A stretch of DNA of 64,000 nt, from the NCBI GenBank assembly GCA_027922465.2, contig BQMF02000179.1, forward strand, positions 558,001-622,000. Reading direction: 5' to 3'. This stretch comes from Turritopsis dohrnii (lineage: Eukaryota > Cnidaria > Hydrozoa > Anthoathecata > Oceaniidae). The stretch's first letter is position 1, and each line of letters opens with the position of its first letter. The position numbers and the translations under genes are program-made. A model generated the notes under the pieces. That model worked only from the letters and a program-made list of their open reading frames with translations, searched no databases and was not told where the DNA came from. Below are positions 31,217 through 42,813 of the stretch, piece after piece.

Positions 31217-33953
31217 TCATTTCGCCATTCCTGCTACAACGCTATCTTCAATGCCACACTCATCACTGCCCCGCACAATTTTGAAAAACCCTGGAAATTG
31301 AAAAAAAAAACAACTTAAGTTCATAAACAACAATACCATTGACATGACAGTTCACTATCTTTGCAAGTAATTTCAGAAAGTGACTCGTTATAAATAGGAG
31401 TTCATCCGATAAAGACAGAATAGGGCAAGACAAAGAGCTGTAAAATTTTACTTATTTGCAGTTAAGTTCAGAAATATCAAATACCTTTATCACCCCAATC
31501 TGGATTCCAAGAATTTGCAACTAACCTGTAGTAAAGGACAGCAAAAATATTTGTGTTTTACTACAAACACTTTTCTGAAATCAAATTAAATTTATCGAAG
31601 TACTCACCAGTATGGTGTTCCATTTTCTTCACCCCAACCAAGGATTTTTATAGCATGGCCACCGAGGTAACTTCCAGTGACGTGTTTATAAACTCCTAAA
31701 TAGAAGACCCAAGTCACCAATACAGCCTTAATCTAGATATTATGCACATAATAGGCTATTATATGTTATTCTCCAATCATAACAACCAGAAACAAGTATA
31801 GGCAACAAAGTACATCATCATACCAGATTTATAAGTTGGAAAGTCAGCATAAACAGAAAACGCTCCTTCAACTGGTCCATTTGTGTAAATTTCTTTCATG
31901 ATTGATTCTTGATCACTGGCTACACTATAGTGTGATGACGCATAATGCTTATCGTCTGAATATGAAATATTGTAACCTGAACAAAAAGATAAACCAAGAA
32001 TATGTGAATGTTTTGTAATTATCATCCAAAGCAGTTATACAAAATTAATTGAAATCCTAAGTGTTTGAATGACATGAAATGAAATCGTGGGTTCAAACTC
32101 ATCAGGATTATTTATGTTAACTAACAAAAGTAAACAAAGTATTTTATAAACAGGCAAAGAAATAGATAGCCACTTACCTTGACGGCAGTTTTCTTCACAA
32201 CTTGGCGTAGATTCAGTACCAGAACATGGTTTCAACTTTCCAGTAGTGTGATGTTCACAGGCAGCAATTTTGTATGGTTGACAACCAGAACTAGAGTTAT
32301 ATTGACCACCAGTAACTATTCCTGTATTTTCAAAAAAACGCCAGGCTGATGATAGGAAGCCACCACTGCAGCCAAAGCCACACCAAATACCACAGCATGA
32401 TAACAAATTTTCGGCAGATATGTGTGGTTTCTTAGCTCCGTTTGTTTGGATGCATATACGATCTGTAAAAGCTTCAACTGCACCAAAAGCCTGACAGTGA
32501 AAGAGAGGTAACTATCAATGTTTGATATGTTGTTTACTACCACAGTGAATGGAGCAATGCGTATGATGAAGACAAGAGTCAGGGTGCTCAAATGGATCTA
32601 TTAACGTGATTCATAGGTTTATGTATATCCATAATATTAATGACGATGAAATCCAGAATAACAATAAGGATAGTGAGAAGTGTGAAAATGTCTTCATTGC
32701 AACCACAGGCTGGCTAGGTTGTTTAACAGATGTTTTTTTAAAGATAATGAACTGTTAAAATAGATCTGCAAGGGTTTCATTCAACTAAAGCTAAGTGTCC
32801 ACTGAAGAAGAAGTTGCAAATGATCATCGCAAAAAATATTAATTCTTGTTTAGTGGACACACTTTTGGAATCAAAAACACTTGCTTATCGTTAATTTCTG
32901 TTGCATATTTTTTGCGATAGGAAATGAAAAAGTTTTCAATTGCAAAATAAATTCCATAGCAAAAATATCTTGATATCAAAGAAAAGCCACAACTGAAAAA
33001 ATTGAATAGATCTATTGTTTCGAAGGTTAAATCACATCTGCATTTTAAAATTCTAAAAGAAAAATGAGTATGTCAAAAAAATGAACTGTGTGTGTTGTAA
33101 AGCAATAAGTAATAATAAGAACGGGTAGAAAAAAACAACTGAGCTTATTGGAGGAAGAAAATATCCCTATCTGTACGTTCACAATAATTTCCAAAACCCA
33201 ATACTTGCAATTTCTTTTTCTTGTTTTCTTTTTATTTAAAGGCAATGTAGCACCGAGAACACACACCAGATTGTCTTCACTATCCATGGTTTAATATTTA
33301 AAAAGAAATTATTTTCAAAAATTTATTCTTTTCAGTAGACACACGCGTGTAACAGGTGTTTGTGATTATATGCGACAGAAAATTTGTCCATCATGAAAAA
33401 AAGTGGACAGTTAGCTTAAGAGATTATAACTTTGGCTACTCTAGGAAGGCTACATACCCAACAACTACCACAGGAGCCTTGATCCCGAACTTCTTTTGTA
33501 CTGGGACACATATCACCCCATTTTTCTCGAGCATCGAAATTTTGTGGCAAATCCATTGGATAATCATTATAATGAACTAAACATTAAAAACATTAAAGAT
33601 TTCGTAAGCAAAGCTTGTGTGTACTTGGTCTATAAATGCAATCTGTACTTTGTAAGAACTTATTGACATAATCATAAAGTTTGAATAGGGACTTTCTCAA
33701 ATTCAGAATTTATAATCGAAACAGAAAAATCTAATTTACCTTTCAGTTGAGGATTATTAGGATCATGAATAGCACCACAAATATCTCGTATGTAATCCAA
33801 GCCTACATTTGGTGGAAAGTTGTGTCCAGCTTTCCAAGTTGTTTTCATGCTGTTCACATGGTCAATAATCTCTTGAAATGGTCGCACATCCTTGGATGGA
33901 AAGCCATGCAGGAGTGCGGCACACAGGCTAATGATTATCGTAAGTAATAACAT
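31217..33953 (-). CDS. CTSB: Cathepsin B-like cysteine protease, copy 2
   Basis: Exons: 33740-33953, 33458-33576, 32178-32490, 31824-31976, 31608-31695, 31485-31525, 31217-31290. All are in phase, totalling 1002 nt (333 residues). Visible: signal peptide [26 protein letters not shown] with catalytic C110; CGFGCSGGF; occluding-loop pair H191-H192 in [18 protein letters not shown] with H280; NSWN with N300. The C-terminus is [13 protein letters not shown]. Exon lengths match copy 1 (119, 88 and 41 nt are identical), except that the 463-nt exon of copy 1 is split here by one intron after the CRQG codon region. The paralogues are clearly diverged in the propeptide and occluding loop, so they may differ in inhibition or substrate. 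A TTAA-flanked element starts 51 bp upstream of the ATG. Confidence 0.95.
32793..33350. mobile_element. Possible MITE in intron 2 of cathepsin B copy 2
   Basis: GTGTCCACTGAA (about 32796) and the inverted TTCAGTAGACAC (about 33331) form short imperfect ends. An inner inverted GTGTCCACT copy at 32852 makes a 70-bp hairpin at the left. Related motifs occur at 14.3 kb. The ends are short, so support is weak. Confidence 0.35.
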
Positions 33954-34004
33954 TTTTCAATACTACAAGAAAAGTCAAACAGTTGGAAAATCTACTTTTC
34001 TTAA

Positions 34005-36627
34005 AGGAGTGGTTCGGTTAAAAAGTGAAATTTTTAAAATTTGCCAGTAGTTATTCATTTTATGTAACAAATTCAAAATCCTGTAAACAAACTTCATTAA
34101 TTATTCATAAACCCTATTAAAAGCTTGATCTTTTCATGTTCTTTTACATTGCTTTTATCTGTACCTTTTTGCTGACGTCACACCAGCACTTTCGTTTATT
34201 TTTTCTAAAGATGTTTGTGTGTGAAGTTAAAAGAGAAAAAGTGTTCCACAAGGTTTATAAATGATTTCTGAAAAACGTCAGATGAAGAAAGTTACACAGA
34301 AGAAAACTTTTTTAACCAAGATGGGCGTTCTAGTGGAAATGAGGCAGACTCAGAAGGAGAGGAAAGTTAGGATGAGCTCAGAAAAACGATGGAATGTTTT
34401 AGTCCTTATACAGGGCCGCCAGATAACAATTTAGGGTGAGGGGGCCAAAATTGCGAAAAAAGGACCTTAATATATTTTGTTTTGCTAGGGCTTGGAGCTT
34501 TTTCCGGGGGCATGTAGATTCCAGATTGGTTATAGCTGGCAAATTGCTATTTGAGAATGCACTCACAGTAACATTCTGAAATTAGTTTTTTTAGTTGTGT
34601 TACATAACATCTTTGAAATGTATGTTATCAATAAAGACTTTCATGCAGGGACGGCGGCACAAATTTGAACCTGGTGAGGAAGAGAATCTGGTTTGTCAAA
34701 GAAGGACCCACCATGGTTGGGGCCGACGTGGAAGAAAATTTTAAAAATAGACCTTCCAGATTGGCTTAGAAAGCACTTTCAGGACTATAATTCGACTTAG
34801 AAGATCAAAGTGTTTCAGTAAAATTGATAAAGGGAAGAGTCGTTCCTTAACACTGAGAGCACAAGTTTTCCTTTAAAACGTCATTATCTAACAATAAGGT
34901 AATATAAGTCATACAAATTGATACACAAAGACGATTTCAGCACTTTTTTTACAAAAGAATCGTATGTATTAATCTTGTGTGTATAAAATACAAAAGGAAA
35001 TGTAATAGAATTTAGTCTTACAAATGATTATAACTGAAATGGAGAAAAAAATGAAAGAAATTATGAAAAGTTATAAAAAGTTATTCATATTCAAAGGTTG
35101 ATGATACTTTTTTGAAGGCACACTGTAGCTACAGTAATTCAAATTTTGGCTCTGTTTAACCAAAGGAATTCTCAATTTTCAGCCAGCAGACATGTTTTCA
35201 ATTTTGCAATTTTTATATCATAGGAAAGCTGGCGAAATTTCCTATCCAACGGTGTAAAAATTATTATCATATCAAGTTTATTTCAGTATTTTGTGTAAAC
35301 CATATAATGTAGATAGCTATGTATTAGACTTAATACATTATCATTAAGATTTATGGTTTCAGTTGTACTGAATGAGAATAAAAATTCATATAATGTGTAA
35401 TGTTTCATGCACTGAGTTCTAAAGACACTAGGTCTATTGTTTAATTGTCACACAAACATTTTTATGAGAAGCAATTCTCAGTGGCTATTCATGAACTCCT
35501 TAAAGATAATTAGGTTGGAATTTCTCATTGTAAATATTTATACTATATTTTCTTTTCTCTGTCATTGCTCTTTTATGTAAATTTCAATTTTCATTGAGTT
35601 TTCTTGTACTCAGTATCTAATAATGTTCTGAACAAACACTCATGGAAGACACAATTTGCATTCTATCATACAAACATCATAATCTAAGTTGATATATATG
35701 TTTCTCTTTAGGTCCACATCAGTGCTTGACACTGTGTTTATATGTATATTGTATAATTATGATATGTATATATTTCAGACCTTCTTTACCAAATAAATTT
35801 AATAATAATAATAATAACAATAATAATAATTCATCATTGGTTCATAGTCTTCCACGCGCAATCAGAATTAAAATTAAATAATTGCGCATCGAGTTTGATT
35901 ATTTTTCGGAAGTTATAAAATCATGAAAAAATAGGATTTTTCCTCTTTTATGGTTGCAAAGTAACCAATATAATCTTGGAGAGGTAAAATCGAAAAATGA
36001 TATAAACGTTCATAAACTGCATAACCAAAAATTGTTGATAAACATTTTTTAAATATAAAAGAAAACGATTTGCATAAAGAATTTGGATTTATAACTTAGC
36101 TTTACTTGATAAAGAGTAGCTTTAATTCCTTTTTCCTTCTTACCTGTAAATCTCTTTTGAAACAAAACTGTTCAAAATGAAGATGACATATTTTTGGATG
36201 TTTTGGCAGATTTTCTCTTTTAATGTTAGTTAACCATTTCTGCTTTAAATGCTCATCGTTTGGCATTGAGAAAAATGTTACGTCTTTATTTCGGGTAACT
36301 TTAAACGTATTTTTTGTTACATCCTACTGCTACACACCAAGGCATCTTGAATTTCAAGTTTGATTATTTTGCTATAACCGCTTCTTTCAATCGCAAACAA
36401 CTCTTCTATACTTCTACTTCTGTCTTTATACTTGATTTTTTTTCTTCGAAACTGCGCGAGTGACATCATGAATATTTAATTAGATATAGTGCATTGTTAA
36501 AAATGTTTGTTTAGAAAGGAAATGAGATAATTTTTAAAAGAAAGAAAACATATTTCCTAGCAAAATAAAATACGCAGAATTCAAATTTGTTAAGATCAGA
36601 TTTTCGATTTTTTACCGAACCACTCCT
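34005..36627. mobile_element. TTAA-flanked element upstream of cathepsin B copy 2
   Basis: TTAA at 34001-34004 and 36628-36631 flanks inverted ends AGGAGTGGTTCGGTTAAAAA and (reverse complement of the right) AGGAGTGGTTCGGTAAAAAA. The start AGGAG matches the other TTAA element at 15394, pointing to one superfamily (Kolobok-like is my best guess). No transposase frame is present. Its right-central part (35074-36041) belongs to a large inverted repeat with 37204-38171. Confidence 0.75.
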
Positions 36628-38171
36628 TTAAATTAATGATTGAAGAAATTATCTACCAAACCTAAGACCACCTATAATTAATCATTTGTTCATAGTCATT
36701 TTTTATGCAAAAATCTTGATGCGGGATGCGGTGATTATTTGATTATTTTTCATTTTTATTATTTTTTATTTTTATTTACTTTTTTCGTCAATCATGCTGA
36801 ATTGTTAGTCACTCGTAATCAGTATATATATATAAAATTGTACAATATAGATTTGGCTGTTTCATCGCAAGCCTGAGTGACTCATAACCAGCATTAGCTT
36901 CAATGTATAGAAAATCTGATTATGGTTTCTTCATAGCAAGTGCTATTGCTGTCTTTCACATTACAGAGTATTTACAAAAAAATCTAGAACATATTGAACT
37001 TATAGAAACAGGGTATTTCATTGCTCATTTTAGAACTTGTTATTTATAAAATACAGAACATAAACTAATGGGTTTTTCAAGGGTGCTTAGTGCATTCTGT
37101 AAACAAATTTGACATTCGGTAAGTTAACAAAAGTTTTATTAACGTGTGATAAAATTCGGAACAGAAGTTCATTGGTATTTTTTTAAAGCCGTTGGTGAAA
37201 AGCTTATCAACAATTTTTGGTTATGCAGTTTATGAACGTTTATATCATTTTTCGATTTTACCTCTCCAAGATTATATTGGTTACTTCGCAACCATAAAAG
37301 AGGAAAAATCCTATTTTTTCATGATTTTATAACTTTCGAAAAATAATCAAACTCGATGCGCAATTATTTAATTTTAATTCTGAATGCGCGTGGAAGACTA
37401 TGAACCAATGATGAATTATTATTATTGTTATTATTATTATTATTAAATTTATTTGGTAAAGAAGGTCTGAAATATATACATATCATAATTATACAATATA
37501 CATATAAACACAGTGTCAAGCACTGATGTGGACCTAAAGAGAAACATATATATCAACTTAGATTATGATGTTTGTATGATAGAATGCAAATTGTGTCTTC
37601 CATGAATGTTTGTTCAGAACATTATTAGATACTGAGTACAAGAAAACTCAATGCAAATTGAAATTTACATAAAAGAGCAATGACAAAGAAAAGAAAATAT
37701 AGTATAAATATTTACAATGAGAAATTCCAACCTAATTATCTTTAAGGAGTTCATGAATAGCCACTGAGAATTGCTTCTCATAAAAATGTTTGTGTGACAA
37801 TTAAACAATAGACCTAGTGTCTTTAGAACTCAGTGCATGAAACATTACACATTATATGAATTTTTATTCTCATTCAGTACAACTGAAACCATAAATCTTA
37901 ATGATAATGTATTAAATCTAATACATAGCTATCTACATTATATGGTTTACGCAAAATACTGAAATAAACTTGATATGATAATAATTTTTACACCGTTGGA
38001 TAGGAAATTTCGCCAGCTTTCCTATGATATAAAAATTGCAAAATTGAAAACATGTCTGCTGGCTGAAAATTGAGAATTCCTTCGGTTAAACAGAGCCAAA
38101 ATTTGAATTACTGTAGCTACAGTGTGCCTTCAAAAAAGTATCATCAACTTGAATATGAATAACTTTTTATT
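35074..38171. repeat. Inverted repeat, arms about 968 bp, loop about 1.16 kb
   Basis: 35074-36041 and the reverse complement of 37204-38171 align over their whole length with only a handful of differences (for example ACACTCATGG versus ACATTCATGG). An AATAATAAT tract lies in the middle of each arm. The left arm is inside the TTAA element and the right arm outside it. The arms have no ORF of note. Transcription through both would give a long hairpin RNA. Confidence 0.9.
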
Positions 38172-40701
38172 TGTTGTTGTAATGACTTGATTTTTATATC
38201 ACTCGATAGGAAATTTTGCAAACTTTTCAAAAATGAAAGTTTCGAAATGGGGAAAAAATCAGGGAAGAAGAAAAATAAATTTTTGTTAACAATTCGCCCT
38301 GTAACTTTATAAAAGTCCATTTACAGGCAAAAGAAATCATTTATTCAATGACAGTAAAATCTGGGAAATAATCTTCAAGCAAAACAAGTTTAATCGTTTT
38401 AGTGTTCACAAAATGGCTCTTTTTAAATATCAATGTGGAATCAGTTTAGATGTATATTAATATACTGAAGCAGTTCAGCATTTTTACCTAAACACAATGT
38501 TTGTCAGATATATTACTTGTAAAGTCTTTCATTATCAAGTGAATTATACATAACATACCAAAAGAGTTTATAATCATCTCTGTGGATTAATATTATTAAC
38601 CACAATCAAATTGCATCGCAGCCTTAATTTATCATCACTTTCCGTAACGGCAACTATGTGCTGAAACCAAATATATAGGATAAAAAAGCAGTTACCAATA
38701 AATTCTTTTACATGCCTTACCAAAGTATGAGCACAAGTTTACTACAATGAAGAAGTCGTTGCAATTTATACAACTCAACCACAAGTGAAAGTCACGAGAC
38801 TATTACAAATAGGACAATCAGTAAACGAAAGTTTACCGCCTAGACTGTTTAAGACTACGGAAATCCTCCTATGTCAAGAAGTTGGGTTGGAAAAAATCAT
38901 GTGATTTTTGCGTGAGAGCCATGGAGAAAAACAGGACAGCTCAGATGTGGGATATAACATTACTGTTCCGTAGCCACCACTGCACTAATTAAATTTTTTG
39001 TTGTGCTTGGTAGATTGATAAAATTACTAAACCTCTTGAATGTCTGTGAAACGTATTACATTCATTTTCCTATGGTTCTCTGTATGTTCATGTGACATAC
39101 ATCAACAAAAAATATAAAGACAAGAGGCGCGGTTATATAATTTCACCACTTTTTCTCCTTCTTCCCCCCGCCTTTTCCTTCGTGTAACCCTCTGACGACC
39201 GATGATTGTGATGCAGAATAATTACACCACGCTGATTATTGATATCTATTGATATCTAAGGCGTGTGTAACTGACTTGGTAAGACGGTGGACTTGTACAA
39301 GGGTGATAGCTGCTATTATTGGCTCAAATCCCGGCACCACACCACTGGTAGAAATGTGTTGTGATAATGAAAATAAATGAAAGTTCTCTGCCTTAAACTC
39401 TGAGGTATATATCATCCAGAGCTGAGATGGAGGCCCACACCACATCAGTTTGGATTACACTGCCAGATTGGCCTCTGTAAAATAAATTTAAAAAAAAAGC
39501 CCTTATCCTAACCGGTTGATTATTTTGAGAACCAGGTTCTTATATGATTATTAATCAGCGCCAAATTCTGAATCAGATCATTATAATATATATAATTGTG
39601 CTCATTGGTACAAAAGTGGTGCAATAGTGCCTATTTATTTATTAATTTACCCAGGATAATCTCTTCAGTTCCTTAAGGTATTGTTATCAAAAAGGGTCCT
39701 GTGAAGGAGGTCCTGGAGCATTCATTTGAAGCCCCCATTTATTTGGGCTACGGAAGCTGTAATGACAGAGGAACTGCCTCAACTAACATTTATTTTTGAG
39801 TACGATAGATTTCCTTGAATTTTACAGTCAAAATTTTCTTAATTGTGGTCATATAGCGTTTGTTTAATCCATTGATCTTACAGGATTCGAATTATCGTAA
39901 AAAATTCACTTTGCAAAAATTTGCTAATTTTGTTTTTCCATGGGAAACCCTGCAATAGGATGGAGTTAATTCAAAGTTTTGGCTTATAGGCTGACAATAA
40001 GCCGCAACAACTATTTCTTATTATACTCAAGGTTTGAAAGAAGTCATCATAAAGAAATAAATGATGGAATGTTACTATCTTTGGAATGAAAAGTTTATTT
40101 GATGGAGAACTTTTGCGCAATTCTTTTTAATACCGGAAAAAAAAATATTCAAACGATATATTTTTATTCATTCTATTAAACAGATATCTTTTTTATTTCT
40201 TTTTGCTAAATACGCCTGCTAAACGATCAGATTATGTGATAAACATTTTGTAAAGATAATTAATAACTTTTCAATTCTCCTTCCGTTGCAAAAACAATGA
40301 AAAACAATATTTGAAAATGCTCCCCTTTAATAAACGCCCCCTCTTATTTGCGCACCACCACCTAAGAGGGACATTTATTGGAAAAACATCTAGCATTTGA
40401 ATATTCAAATTCGAAAGAAAAGCAAAATAATATTTCATTCTTTCCCTTGAACCAAAACAAGAAAGAATGAAACGTCCCACAAGGGAGAGAGCCTTATTCT
40501 ATTCCATTCTCAGATGTGGACGATTTTGTTGATGTTTTGTGAAGTTGTGGTTTCAGAAAAAAAACCCACAAAAAATTAAATAAACGCCCTGGACGTTTAT
40601 TAGAGAATTTACGGTATTTATTAAATTTTGTAAAATATCATACTTTGCTTTCAATATAGATAATTTTTTCTATAAACAGTTGTTCATGAAATACGGTCAC
40701 C
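38172..40701. other. Spacer before the prenylcysteine oxidase gene
   Basis: No protein-coding gene was seen. A SINE-like unit is listed at 39255-39498. Around 40315-40620, TTTAATAAACGCCCC, AATAAACGCCC and GGACGTTTATTAGAG motifs suggest a decayed MITE. The remainder is AT-rich. Confidence 0.45.
39255..39498 (+). mobile_element. tRNA-derived SINE candidate
   Basis: CTGACTTGGTAAGACGGTGG resembles a pol III A box. About 50 bp later GGCTCAAATCCCGG resembles a B box. A body of about 150 bp then leads into an A-rich end (AAATTTAAAAAAAAA). The tRNA fold is imperfect, so it is not called as a tRNA gene. No clear flanking duplication was found. Confidence 0.4.
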
Positions 40702-42813
40702 ATGTTGAATTGCTGGAAAGTAATAGCTACTGGTATATTGTCTGCTGGAACAAGTTGGATTATTTTAAATCAACCTCAGTTTGCAAAGTCTTCAGATGTT
40801 CTGGAGGAGGAGGAATTCGATTTCCACCCTAAAGTTGCAGTAATTGGTAGTGGAATTGGTGGTTCTTCTGCTTCACATTTTTTGAGGTTTGACTAAGCTC
40901 TTTTGCACTTATGAGAGAAATGCATAAAAAATGTTTAAAAAATAGTTTACAAGTTGCTATGTCTAAAATAAAAAATAGCTTTACCAGAATCAATTTGTTA
41001 TGCTTCTTTTATTATAGGAAACTTTATGGTCCAAGGATTAAGGTTGATGTATTTGAGAAGGCAGAAAAAATAGGTGGCAGGATGTCCATTGTTGAACTGA
41101 ACGGTCACCAGGTCGAATCTGGCGGGACAATTATCCACGACAAGAACAAATACATGGTCGATTTTGTTAATGATTTGGGTATAAGTATTTCAAGTTTTTT
41201 TAATGGTGAAAAGTGCTCTTGTTTATTTCATTGTTTTATAATAGTGCTGTTGTCACAGGAATGAAAAGTTGAATCATTGAGTGTGCATTGTTTGCAATGT
41301 AATGAAGAGGGATGAGAAACATTTGTCCTATGTTTTTGTTTTGGACTTGCCCGGTTTTGGAGTATTCAAATGAATGAATGTATCAAAGTTAACACTATTA
41401 TTTAGTTTAGTGCTAATGTGCTCATAGGCCTTGAAATGTTCAAAGGAGACGATAAAGTGGATCAAATGGGTATATACAATGGTCATGAATTTGTATTCAA
41501 AACGAGTAGTAGCGGCTTCATAACGAAATTGAAGATGATCTGGCGATATGGTTTGTTTAGCTTATGGCATCTTGATTCCAAACTTACAGAAATGTTGTCA
41601 AAATTCCATTCAATTTATTCCCTTCAAGAAAACGGAAATTCTTACCAGTGCGTTCTTACAACTCATTTCTTGTGTTGTTAGCAAGATGATTTCGAATGAA
41701 GGTTTTTTTGTGTTTTTCATGTTTTGTCCTTGTTTTATTCACCCTGGTTCCTTTAGATCTGTTCCCGACATGCTTCGAGCGATGGGAGGAGAAATGTTTG
41801 TCGAATACACACAGAAAACAGTTGAAGAAGTGATGTTAGAGCAAGGTATCGGAAAGCAAGTCATACACGAGTTGGTTACAGCCGCCAACAGATGTAATTA
41901 CGTACAGGATGCTGGCGTAAATGCATTCACTGGTATCTATAGTACTTAATGTTTCTTCAGAACTATACAACTACTGTGTTAATATTGTTTCAAAGAACAA
42001 CTCAATAGAATGACAAGGTTACACCTCGTCTCACCTATAGTTACGGAAATTATTTGGTTATTTTCTTAAGGTTATGTGTCCATGGCTGGCGTCCAGGACG
42101 GCGATTTGTTTTCTGTTAAAGGAGGGAATTTCCAAGTATGTGAGAAACTGCTGAAGAATGCAGCGAATAACATATTTTTGAACGAGCATGTGACAGCAAT
42201 CAGGAAAGAACATATCGACGGGCAAACCGTTTACTACTTGGATAAATTTGGAGGTTCATCATCCGGGCCGTATCATTCTGTTATAGTAGCTGCACCATTG
42301 GAGGTGCCCAACTGTTATTTCAAGTGTGAGAAATGTACCGATTGGCCGAAACAGAGTGAATTTGGGCACTATCAACAAACGATCGCAACATTTATTCAAG
42401 CTTACGCGAATTACAAACATTTCGGTTTTGAGAAGTTTAAGGACATGCCAGCTAGCATATTCACAACAGAAGCCAAGTCTTTGAAGTACACTACCATTGC
42501 AACACAGACTGATACTATGGGTGAAGATATCAAAAACCCGCCTCTGTACAAAATCTTCTCACGTCAAAAGATGACCGATGATACAGTTAAAGAACTGTTC
42601 GACTTGAAGAAGGATACCAACATCGCTGTTGTAAGTTGGTTAGCATATCCGCACTACACTCCTCCGGAGAAGTTCACACCCTTCGTGTTAGATGAAGGTG
42701 TTTTCTATGTGAATGCTATTGAGAGAGCAGCCTCTGCGATGGAGATGAGCGCTATTGGTGGAAGAAACGCTGCATTGCTAGTAAGGAAATACTTGACCTC
42801 CAACTGGAAGTGA
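40702..42813 (+). CDS. PCYOX1: Prenylcysteine oxidase (PCYOX1-type), 5 exons
   Basis: Exons: 40702-40886, 41018-41178, 41428-41647, 41757-41932, 42071-42813. GT-AG junctions are in phase, totalling 1485 nt (494 residues; human PCYOX1 505). Known role: an FAD-dependent thioether oxidase that cleaves farnesyl- or geranylgeranyl-cysteine to free cysteine and a prenyl aldehyde, with release of hydrogen peroxide, in lysosomes/secretory compartments. Visible: an N-terminal hydrophobic signal (ATGILSAGTSWIIL); FAD-binding VAVIGSGIGGSSAS at about 46-58; VFEKAEKIGGRMS; ESGGTIIHDKN; and, in exon 5, GYVSMAGVQDGDLFSVKGGN, as in the family's prenylcysteine lyase domain. The C-terminus has FYVNAIERAASAMEMSAIGGRNAALL. 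Donors of exons 1 and 3 (GTTTGA, GTGCGT) are weak but keep frame. It could equally be the PCYOX1L-type branch. Confidence 0.92.

Noticed and set aside
39255..39330. A functional tRNA gene
   Set aside because: A and B box-like motifs are present, but the acceptor and anticodon stems do not pair convincingly and an A-rich tail follows.
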